This document shows positions 24,482-34,849 of a DNA stretch of 64,000 bases, one piece after another. Below the pieces are notes generated by a model. That model was not told where the DNA came from, made no database searches, and saw only the letters and a list, made by a program, of their open reading frames with translations. Location: NCBI GenBank assembly GCA_030062745.1, contig CP099848.1, positions 6,007,685 through 6,071,684 of the forward strand. The letters run 5' to 3'. Made by a program: the position numbers and the translations under genes. Numbering within the stretch: the stretch's first letter is position 1; each line of letters starts with the position of its first letter. This stretch comes from Capitulum mitella. Its lineage: Eukaryota; Arthropoda; Thecostraca; Pollicipedomorpha; Pollicipedidae.

Positions 24482-26191
24482 ATACCTAATAAACTTCTTC
24501 TGAGTTTGTTCAATACTTTATATGATCTCTGTCGTCGGTTTTGATACTCAAAGGTTCGCCAATCGTCGTTCCAAATCGAAGGAGCTAAAACCGTTCTTTG
24601 CGCGCTTTTAACGGGTAAGATTTTATACATCGCAGTCGCTCGAAAACAAGAGTTCAGACCGAGATGCTTGTGCATCAGTGTGTGTGCGTGTGTTCAACCT
24701 TCGGAGCCTCTATTGCCCGAACGCGCCAGCCGATCGCGACACAAGTGACACCATCGGGTACGCAAATTCGGCGGACAGGTTGTGGTACAGATTTCGTGAC
24801 GATTCGTTGCGTGTGGCAAGTGTCACTTGACGTGAGCCGGACCTGCGCGGAATTAGATTCGTTACGGTACAGGTCAAAAGTGCAGTTAAATCACGTCTTG
24901 GTGACAACATGGGCCCCATTTGCGGGTACTTGCTTTTGTGGTCGGCGCCCACGTGTAATTCACGTGACGATCCACATGCATGTGTTTTGATCTGGACTTG
25001 GGTAGACCAGTACTAGGGCTATCCAACGATATCCCACATGATGGGCATGGTTCAACGGGTCACAGGCGGTGCACGTGTGCCTCTTTTACACCCCTGTGTT
25101 TCTTATGGGCCCATTGCCGGGACGCAGACGGTGCAGTCTGGGGCGATGATGGCTTGGAAAACGGACGGGCAGTTTGGCGATCAGTGCCGATGGATTCAGG
25201 TCGACATGAGGGAGCAGCTTGCACGTGAACCGTGAGACGTCCAAGAATAACACTTCTTCATTGCCGCAAGAGTACTATCGCTGAGATGTTAAAAATTGGC
25301 GGGTATGAGCATGTGATACGTGGCAGTCAATGCATGTGGCTGTTTTTCACACCAATGGCTTCTGCCTAGTGCGTGTGGGACGCACGTGCTTAGGTGTGGC
25401 CGTTTGTCATTCAGGCCTCGGGTTTGGGAACCTCTGATGCTGGAGGCGCCAAATTTTGTGGTGGGCTGCAAAATCACAAACGCCATCCAGGACAAGTAAG
25501 ATTTAGGTTATCAGTGGCCAGATGCCATCCATGTCAGCGTGCAACTTTGACTTGGGATCCTTCGTTTGCGGGAAGTTTGTGATACGTACCATAATAACTT
25601 TATCAAGATAAAGGTAGTACCTTTATTAAGGTAAAGGTAATAAGCGGGTGCACAGGTCTGCGCGTGATACGAAGCTTTGGTTTGGACCCCAAACCAACCG
25701 TGCAGCGCTTTGGTTTGCCTCTAATTTGTCTTCATAAGTGTATAAACGGACGCTGGAATTCGAGTACCGTAGAATACATCCAAACCCCAAAAGGGTCACA
25801 CGACGTCATCAGAAGTCAGCCAAGGTCTCTGGCCTCAGACAGGTCACTGGCATATGTCATCTCATGTGGATATCTGTAAAACACCCTAGAAATCATGATC
25901 ACCCATTTTGTCGTAATACCGTGCGTGAAACCGGCAAAAACAGCGTTGTTGTCGATAAATCGGAAAAGGTGCTCCGTCGTCACAGCTCCGTGACCTGACA
26001 TTAACTTGAAACAATCTTTAAGGAAGGCTGTGAAGAGGATGCCCCATAACCTACGCGAGAATGCGCGAGACCGCCTCGTCCGTTCGACGACCAAGCTCGA
26101 AAAATTTTGGAATGCTCCGGGGATCCGTAAACCGAGGATCGTTGCGCACACCGTCGAGCTACTTTCAGGTATAAAATTACGTTAAGCTTTC
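24482..26191. other. Intronic sequence with no firmly supported gene
   Basis: A short plus-strand frame near 25140-25229 reads AWKTDGQFGDQCRWIQVDM, vaguely like the A-W...W-I-Q-V-D segment of discoidin (F5/8 type C) domains. It lacks the rest of the fold, so I do not call it as an exon. Confidence 0.3.
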
Positions 26192-26410
26192 TTCATCGAA
26201 TTAGGGGCGGCTGTGTTTCACACGTTGCTACTTTTTTCATCAAACTAGGAGTGGCAGTGTTTCATACGTTGCTATTTTTTCATCAAACTGGGAGCGGCGT
26301 TGTTTCATACGTTAATACTTTTTTCATCAAATTGGGAGCGGCATTGTTTCATACGTTACTGCGTTTTTCATCAAACTAGGAGATGCATTGTTTCATTCAT
26401 TGCAGAACAT
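26192..26410 (+). repeat. 44-bp tandem repeat, five copies
   Basis: Units start TTCATC(A/G)AA at 26192, 26236, 26279, 26323 and 26367 (period 43-44 bp). Each contains a GTTTCATACGTT-type word. It directly precedes the foldback-like repeat region. Confidence 0.8.
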
Positions 26411-26427
26411 ATTTATTTAGGTTTTCG

Positions 26428-27965
26428 GGCAGAAGTTCGTCGGACTAAAGTTTGTAGCGCAATGGTTCGTCAGGCAAAATTTCGTAATGACAAAAGTTCG
26501 TCGGACAAAAATCCGTCTCGCGAAAGTTTGTATGGACAAGGTTCGTCCAGAACAAAAGCTCGTTTAAGATAAAAGTTCGTCTCACTAAGTTCGTATCGGG
26601 CAAAAGTCCGTCTAGGACAAAAGTTCATCAAAAAAGGCTTGTATAGGACATAAGTTCGTCTAAGATAAGAGTTCGTTCAGGACAAATGTTCGTCTCGAAG
26701 AAATTCATCTTTTACGAAAGTTCGTCCGAGACAATAGTTCGCCTAGGGCAAAAGTTCGTCTAGGAAAAAGCGTATCCGTGTCATATGGTTCCCGCACGAA
26801 CGTCCTTAAGGGCAATATATGTGTAGTCAGGAGCAATTGCAAACTGTCAGACGACAGCTACTGGAATCATGTTGGTGAATGAGACCTATTCCCCATGGCC
26901 GGATCCGGCTATGGGGAATAGGTCGCATTCTTCATGTACATGTACGGCCCATTCCAACCCGTGTACATCCAACTTTGGCCAATGTGCACCATCTTGACCT
27001 GCCCCAGTCACAAGCGAGCGAGTAAGCAGATCAAGGTTCGTAAGTCAAGGGTTCGAATGGGAAAAGGTTCGTAGCCTAAGGCTCGAATGCATAAGGTTCG
27101 TATTGTAAAAGGTTCGTATGGTGAAAGGTTCATATCGGCAAAGGTTCGCGACGCAAAAAGTTAGAGCTGCAAAAGTTTCGTACGAAAAGGTTCCTAGAAA
27201 AAGGTTCATAGGGGAAAAGGTTCCTAAGGAAAAAGGCTCGCGGCCAAAGGTTCGTAAACATAGTTTCATATCGGAAAAAGTTTGTATCGGACAAGGTTCG
27301 TGTCGGAAAAGGTTCATTCCCGGTTTGCATATGGGGTGTAACTCCCTGCCAAGGACGCGGTATAGGATACTAGAGGCCGCAGGCCGATAAAGGGTGCGGT
27401 CGGACTTGGTTCGGTCCAACATAGGGATTAAATTAGGTTGGGCTAGGTTAGCCTAGATTACTGTTTTAAGTCCGTTCCTTTTCTGATACGAAGCTTAACT
27501 TTACGATCGTTTGGTTTCGAACTTTTTCCTTACGAGCCTTTTTCCCTTACGGACACCCTTTTTCCTACGAATCTTTTCAACAAACCTTACGAACAAACCT
27601 TTTGCAGTGCGAACCTTTCTCCATCAGCGAGACGAACTTGTCCTAAACGAACCTTTGCCCTTTGACGAACTCTTGTCTTAAACTTCTGCCTGACAGACCT
27701 TTGTCCTAGATAAACTTTTGTCCTAAACGAGCTTTTGCCTTATATGAACTTTTGTCCTAGACGAACTTCTGCGACAGAAAAATTTTGTCCCAGACAAACG
27801 TTTATTCTAGACGAACTGTCGCCTTAGACGTACTTCTGCGAGACGGAATTTTGTCTTAGACGAACTTTTGTCCAAGAAGAACTTTTGTCCTCGACGAACT
27901 TTTACTTTCGACGAACTTTTGACCTTGACGAACCTTTCCACGACGAACTTATGCACGTCGAACTA
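26428..27965. repeat. Foldback-like element: large inverted arrays of a degenerate 16-18 bp repeat
   Basis: Arm A (26428-26770) is a degenerate tandem of the type AAAAGTTCGTCTAGGAC. Block B (about 27032-27320) is a tandem of the type AAAAGGTTCGTATCGG. After a spacer (27321-27482) both types reappear in reverse order and opposite strand: B' (27483-27620, TACGAACCTTT-type) and A' (27625-27965, GTCCTAGACGAACTTTTG-type). The order A-B-centre-B'-A' is that of a large inverted repeat whose arms are themselves minisatellites, the architecture of foldback elements. No protein-coding region is visible inside. No clear target duplication was identified. A 54-bp palindrome lies between A and B. Confidence 0.6.
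26877..26930. repeat. Near-perfect 54-bp palindrome
   Basis: The centre is GCCGGATCCGGC; arms include GACCTATTCCCCAT and ATGGGGAATAGGTC. Only two base pairs of 27 are mismatched, and there is no unpaired loop. Confidence 0.85.
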
Positions 27966-30900
27966 GCTCTAGCTCTAACTAGCTTGGTCCTGCACGATGG
28001 CAGATAAACCCTGAGTCGTTCTCGTATCAGAGCCGCCAAGCTGTAGGGGCCGACCTTTCGAGCCATGTTTCCATTCATCGTCACAAGGTTAATGTCAAAT
28101 TTCTCCAGTTAAGGGGGAAGGGCACGGTGCCCGCCGTGTCCCCTCCCGTTCCGCCACGTACGCTGCCGAGGACCATCTTAGAGGCCCTTGGGTCCCGTTG
28201 TTTGTTCGACGTTCAAGGCGGCGATCGGTGCGGACTGTCTTTTTAATAAATAAAGCCCAACTGCGCTGAAGTGAGTGACGTTGGGATTAGAGTCCATGTT
28301 GAGCCCAGCCTGCTGTTGGTTCATGACCCCGCCACCCAGGTGCTCCCAATATGGAGTAATTTTGCTCCTGGCGCCGAGCCAGATGGCGCTCGAGGATCCT
28401 CATCCTGTCGTGCAACTCTACGGCACGGTCGCGATGTGCCTGGCTGACACTTTGGTCTAGAGCCAAATACAAGTGTCCGTTCTGGGATTCAGTCCAATGC
28501 CTGTCACGCACCGGCTCTGTTATCCGGCTCCTCATCGGTCAGGTCACGGTGTCGGTTTGAGCCCCTTGGGTGGAAATACATCTCCAATTTCCATGACGCA
28601 TTGTTTTGCATGTGATGACATTTCTGGCTGTACCTTTGTAAGCATCATACCGGGCTTGGAAGACTGTAAAGAAATGAGTAGCTCGAAACAGCGGGCGAAA
28701 GGAAAAATAACGAGCGTTTTCCATTAGCTGCAACGGTATAGGTACAGCACACCTGAAGAGAATCTTGCAGTTCCTTGGATTATCTCGAACAAGCCGTCAA
28801 ACGTTCAACCGGAGGACGTCGCACAGATATTACAAACTAAAACATTGCTTTGGGAACTGTCTCTCCATCGGATCTCGCATCATAATACTTGAGACAATTA
28901 TATGCTCCAAAAGTTCTCCAGATACTGTATTCCGTTGAATTACTACCAATATCTAATTACGACGCCTGACCGGCGCGGATGCGCCCGCCACGTTTCGACG
29001 CCCCTGTCGGCCAATTACCAGATCGAAAATTCCGTCGGAATATTTCATCAAACACCGACCAGACGTAGCGTAACAGTTACAGAGCATGCTGATTTACAAC
29101 AATCAGAATGTACAAACTGTCAGCATTTCATGCGTCCGAAGATATCGGCGATCATGCCGGGTTTTTTTTACCAGCATTGACGTCACTGTTCTCGTTCCGT
29201 CTTTGTCCGCCAGGGGCGCCACGGCTGCGAAGGCATCTTCTGCTCCCTCAAGCGCTGTTGTTGGTGGCTCGTTCCAGTTACAGGTAAAACAATAGGTTTT
29301 TGATGCTGTATAAAAACGGTAACAACGTTTTTTGGTTATCTGCGCATTGGTTTTACGCAACTGTTAAGATATTTCTTTTATCAGGTATATGATTTGACAT
29401 GGCGGGCGGCATTTAGATTGGGCTGCTGTCGAGCACATTCTGCAAAGCATGGACAAAGCCGAACCTAGCCCGACATATAATTTGCATCAACTAGAGCTAT
29501 GTCTGGGCACAACTCGGGGGGATCCCAAGTTATCTCAACCGCTCCATTCTGGAATAGTGACATTTCGCACGACTGGCCTATGCTGGGCTAAGCTCAACCA
29601 GAGGCCGTAATTGGGCCCCGCCTAAACGGACGATGCGCTGCGTCCAATTGCGTAATGTTTAAAGACCAGAGAATAGTGAGGAGAAAGTTTTATTTGATGA
29701 ATCCTCAGTTATATAAGGCTGTTTTTATGAGGATGCTAGCAGGCCCATTTACGCGATTTGCAATTTGGGCTAACGGGAAGTGGACAGGTCCCCGTCTCGT
29801 TTGTCCAGGTCCGCTGTGCCGTCGCTTTTTCCAGTTCTCTGTCCCGTCCTTTGTCGCAGTCTGCCGCCCGAGTTCTTGTTTTCGTCCCAGTCCCTGACCT
29901 TGTCCTCTTCTCTGTTCCAGCCCAGGTCTCTGTTCTTCCCCTGTGCCCGTGGAGGCCCTCGTTCTTATCGTTGTCGCCGTGTCTGTAAGGTGTCGCTGTC
30001 CTCATTTTCCGTCCCGACCCGTGTCATTCCCCCGTCAAGGTGCCACAACCCCCGACTGCACCCCGGCGGTCGCCCGTCTCGGCGGTCTATCTCTATCCAG
30101 TGGTTCTTCCCCCATTCCTTGTTCCGTCGTCTGTCCCTTGCAAGATGGGTCTCTTGTTCTTTGTCCGGGGCCCAGTTCCTTATCACAATCAACACAACTC
30201 AAAATGCGTCGATTTTGCGCAAAATCACGATCAGCCAGGTTCACGTTGCACCTCATGGCCAGCAAAGTTACATGGACTGCGACTATTTTCGTGCAGCATT
30301 ATAACGACAAAAAGGTCTTCCTGTCAGTATCAACTTTTTTCTGGCCAAATATGGCCCGTTGTCACAGTAGCAGCATAAACGCAAAGGACTCGTGAACCGA
30401 AAATGGCCCCGCTTTGACGGGTGCGTTAGTTAACGCATTCGGCGCACAACATCAACTCTGTGGAGCAATCTGCGGTCGGTACCGTGTGGCGTATGATCAC
30501 TGAATCGCCAAACTCATATTGCTGACGGTTTAAGTCATTCGTGCGTTATTTTGCAAACCTTGCAAAACAGTGCTTTGCGTGTTCTCGTGGCCAGCATGCG
30601 ACACGCCCTTGACCCCCAGCGCTAGGTTTCACACAGTGTGATTCGCCAATTGATTCCCTGTTGGACGCGTCCGGTTTCGTCCTGATTTGACCCATGCTTT
30701 GTCAGGTCAGGCGCGCCAGGAACCGTGTCGGCAATCGGCAGGCGTCTCGGGCTCACTTGCAGAATAGTCGAAATCGTGACCTGCATCGGTTCTCGTAATG
30801 CCTCGTAGCCGGAACAACTGCTGCACGTGTCATTAATATTTGGCACCTTCGGACTGACAAAAGCACTGGCTTGCCTTTGGTATCAGAGATGCACCCCTTT

Positions 30901-31187
30901 GCCTTCGAAACTGCAGTGCAAACAGAAAATATCCGTAATTCGTAAATGCTCCCACTTTCAATGCATGCCTTGGCCACCTCCACAGGCGCACGGAGTAGGA
31001 CCTATGGCAAAGGTTGTAGATGATACCTAGCTGCCTCAGGTCATCAAGTCGCCGATTTTATGGCGCCGCTAGTGTCCGAGAACGGCACCATGTTTTGCTA
31101 GCCTTACAGAGCCTTTTTGGGGGAGGAGGGGGTGACGCACGAGGCACACACGCCAAGCCTCCTTGGTACGGATTCAGTGTTAGTTTC
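27966..31187. other. Intronic sequence with a pyrimidine-rich tract
   Basis: At about 28240-28260 an AATAAATAAAG word follows a GC-rich stretch and could be a retroelement polyadenylation site; unconfirmed. From about 29790 to 30180 the plus strand is rich in TCCC/TTCC/GTCC words, leaving long open frames (150-174 codons) whose translations are low-complexity. No gene is supported. Confidence 0.35.
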
Positions 31188-31560
31188 TTCATGTTGATTT
31201 GAATACGTATGGGAATGGATTGGTTAACATTTTAGAGCACAATCTGGCTGTGCCATTACCGTCGAGGACACAGAAGAGCAAAAGGAAATCTGAGAATGGC
31301 ATATGGATACCAAACGCTTGTTTTTTTAATATATGTATATATATATATATGTAATATATAAAAAATAAGTTCAAAACATTCGAACCTACGGCCTTTTACC
31401 TCCCTCCCCCTTGCCAAGTACAGGCTGAATGACATGTTCTTCAAGTTGATTTTCATACGTATAGGAAGCATATGAATAAGTAAACATTTCAGAGCGCGAT
31501 CTGGCTATGCCATTACCATAGAATACAGGAGAGCGGACCGAAGTCTGAAAATGGTGTGTT
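31188..31560 (+). repeat. Two diverged copies of a segment about 250 bp apart
   Basis: The segment from 31192 (GTTGATTTGAATACGTATGG) recurs from about 31446 (GTTGATTTTCATACGTATAG). Both contain CATTTTAGAGC/CATTTCAGAGC, ATCTGGCT(G/A)TGCCATTACC and TCTGAAAATGG-type words in order. A (TA)n stretch (31330-31362) separates them. Confidence 0.6.
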
Positions 31561-32013
31561 ACTACCGAGCGCCTCTGTCAAAGAAATGCTTGAACCAACC
31601 GGCTTCTACCCGTGAATCAAAATTCCGTCATTTTTCTTGTAACGGCGCCCCTCCCCTTCCCTGTAAAATGGCCAGCCAAACGGCCGTGTCGTTTCTGTTT
31701 CTCCTACGGCGTGAAAGGCACTCATTTTTCGTCTTGAAAACAATTTTTTTCAATTCTTAAACGTACCGAACCCCACGGGGATTACTAAGGTTGAACTGAG
31801 CTCGGATATCGAAGTAGCTCAACCAGTGTTGCCAGCCTCTTGTACTTTTTCTGAACAACGTAGCTCATTTTTTCCATAAACAAGAAAACTGATCCAAGTA
31901 TGACGCGCGCGTGAATCCGCATTGATGACTACGCCGGAAATGCGGCTAGATAGCAATGGGGTTCAGTGCATGCGGTATGTCACGCTGTCGTTTCCTGGAA
32001 TTTGATGGGTATC

Positions 32014-32111
32014 GTTATTATTATTATTATCATTATTATTGTTATATTGTTATTTATTATGTATATTTATTTATTATATATTTATTATTATTATTATCAT
32101 TATCATTATCG

Positions 32112-32152
<41 letters not shown>
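32014..32152 (+). repeat. (ATT)n microsatellite, interrupted
   Basis: About 40 ATT/TTA units with ATC, GTT and TATT interruptions. The plus-strand open frames here are entirely due to the repeat. Confidence 0.9.
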
Positions 32153-32153
<1 letters not shown>

Positions 32154-32360
32154 TCTAATTCAGGATGAGCTTTTCTAGGCCACGTTAGGTTCCCACCCGA
32201 CGTACTTCCAGTCCAGACCTGAGTCTGAATCTGTGTTCAGCTCGTTTTAGGTCGCGTCTGAGTCCGTTTTTAGCGAGTGCCACAGTTCCTTGTGAGCCCG
32301 AGTCCAATGATGGGGTGCTTGGAATGGATTCACACGAGTCTGAAGCCAAAAGGCCAGCGA

Positions 32361-32612
32361 GTCCGAATTCGAGTCTAAGTAAACTCGTACCTCAACCCAG
32401 ATCTGCTCCAAAAACAACTAGTGTGCGATACACAGAGAATGTCGACCTTTTCCCACTTCGGAGCCAGTTGAGTCTGCAATTAATGTCCGAGTCCGAACTC
32501 GAGTCTAAGTAAACTCGTACCTAAACCCAGGTCTGCTCCAAAGAAAACTAATGTGCGATAAACAGACCACGTCGACGTTTTTCCATTTCGGATCCAATTT
32601 AGTCTGCAATTA
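32361..32612 (+). repeat. Tandem duplication, 130-bp unit, two copies
   Basis: Units begin GTCCGAATTCGAGTCTAAGT at 32361 and GTCCGAACTCGAGTCTAAGT at 32491, and continue with AAACTCGTACCT, TCTGCTCCAAA, GTGCGATA and AGTCTGCAATTAA at matching offsets. GAGTCCGAGTC-type words precede the array. Confidence 0.8.
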
Positions 32613-34849
32613 ACGTCACATGCATCCGACATAACTTCTATTCGGAGCGGACGTTTCAAAAACACGACCATCGTTAGGTAAGATCACAATAAACACAGTT
32701 TCACCCAAATCGGAAAATGCAACCCTTTCCGGCCAGAAACAGAAAAGCGTACCCTTACTGAAAGAAATGTTTTGCGAATGCATTGTTTCTAAGGCAATCA
32801 AGCTGGAAACAAAGATGGCATGGTGCTACCTGGGCTGATGGCATCCAAGTGCACTGTTTTGCCAAATGAATCGTCCATCACTCTTCGTTCATCAGTTGAT
32901 CGTCACGGCAGTATGCAAGCACTCGGACCAGTATTGAACCACTTGGTCAATTCAAATTGGGTTTTTCGGTTCCACGAACACAGTCGAACCAACTGGTCGA
33001 CGATGAATTAAACCTATAAACTCAAAACAGTGCAAGCTAGAACCCAAGCTACATGACAACAAAACTGAGACGTCTGTGCCCATAAACCGCGTTTTTTTTA
33101 TCTGATTCTTCATTATACGGCGCAATGTGCGTTGATTTTGCTGACATTCTCCTTTCCGCGGGCTATTCATCATCTCTCTATTTGCCGCAAAGTCTGTACC
33201 ACCTGCGCATCGCATCTGGCTCAGGCGGCGCCACATTAGACCTATCAGCGGCGTTTGGTCCGACGCATTAGCGCTGAATAGCCCAGTTCCCGGTCGCGGT
33301 ACTTGGTCGCCGGCCCCGGCGGGGAAGCGGCCAGCCGGCGGGCGCGAGCGATCCAATCACCAGCCGGGCGACCGGCTGTTTTTATTGAGCCGCCGCGCCG
33401 CCGCAGGAATAACAGAGACCGATGCCCGTCCGCCGGCGGCAGGCGGGCGCGTGACCTCATCAGGCCGGGCGGGCGCGTGACCGCATCAGCGCGCCGCTGG
33501 CAGCGCCGCCCGCCAAGTCCGGCCGCTGACCCGCCAGCTGCCGACCCGACAGCTGCCGACCCGACAGCTGCCGACCGGACCGGCAGCCGGAGCGGCTCGG
33601 ACGGCGCTCTGAACGTGTGCAAACGGGGCGTGCTTGATTAGCGCACGCAGTGACAAGGCGTTTCTTCGCCAGCCAGTCTATATGGGCCCTCTGGCGCAGC
33701 CACAGCCACAGTTCAAAGCCCTTCGGTGTCTCTTTGGCATGACGCTTTGGCATAAGCCCGAAGTTACTGGGGCTAGTGTTGGCTCGCCTCGACCGCTTCG
33801 GGAATCGATAGCCAACCCATCAATTAAATCACAATCGATAACCCTGCGCTTGATAGTGCGACCGTGACGAAGCCGCTGCCTGGTTGTGTGCGGCGTCACG
33901 AATGATGACAAATGTTCGAGACGGGCAGATATGTGCTGGCTGCATGAGATGCTGATGGTCCGAAACACATGGCTGGAATCACCAGATAATCAAAATATAC
34001 CAGATTTCCTTAGAAAGATTATGCTGTTACCAGCAATGGAATGGTACTATCCATATTTTCTAGATACGATAGGTTTCTGATACGTTTGTCCGGCATACCT
34101 CGGGTTTGGTCTTGACTAACTATCTGAAGAACACAAACTGTTCTGTTTCCAATGACCATGACCCAAGAAACGGACATGGAGCAACTTCAGTGCAAATAAT
34201 TACACTCAACACGACACACGTTCTGAATTCAATATGGATCATGGGAAATATTCCTGCAAGGTTCAAAAAGTGTCTAGGCACTAATCGTCATGGATTTACC
34301 GCCACCCGGCTGCAGCGCAGTAACCGAGTGTACTACAAGATCGCCACTCGAGCCACTCATACACCGCCCGCTAGACGTCAGGACCACACCGTCACATCTC
34401 TCCCATAGAAACGAAAAGGCAAAAAACAAGCTCTGAACATCCGATAAGCCAATGCAACCAGGCAACAACGATGAAACACGTGCAAACGACAACACGCCGT
34501 CACATTTCCCCTTCTTCGTGCAACAGCAGTCACGCTCTGGGATCTCGACAACACAAAAATTTCGATACGTCACGCACCGTAGGCGACGGCATTACTCTGG
34601 GCCAAACGTCAGACATCCGTCACGTCACTGCGCCCGGTCCGCACAGGCGGCCAGGTGTCGCGGAGACCGCGCAGACCTCGCTCCTGACCCGAGTACAGGG
34701 GATATGGGTGTCGAGACGGTTCCCTCGCTGTCCGCAGGCAGCACCGCAGAAGGAGAGCCGGGACGAACCGGAGAGGGGCAGGGCGGAGACGACTGGGGTC
34801 CCGGGAGGGGCGGCACGGAGGCGGACCCCTCGGGCCCGGTACGTCACCG
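32613..34849. other. Intronic sequence with a GC-rich patch
   Basis: From 33270 to 33620 CpG density is high, with a short tandem of CCGACAGCTGCCGAC-type units near 33530-33585. The 33245-33641 open frames on both strands come from this composition. From about 34600 the sequence becomes GC-rich where it meets the gypsy relic. Confidence 0.35.

Noticed and set aside
29736..30395. Plus-strand open frames of 150-174 codons
   Set aside because: Pyrimidine-rich, low-complexity sequence without stops; no splice or domain evidence.
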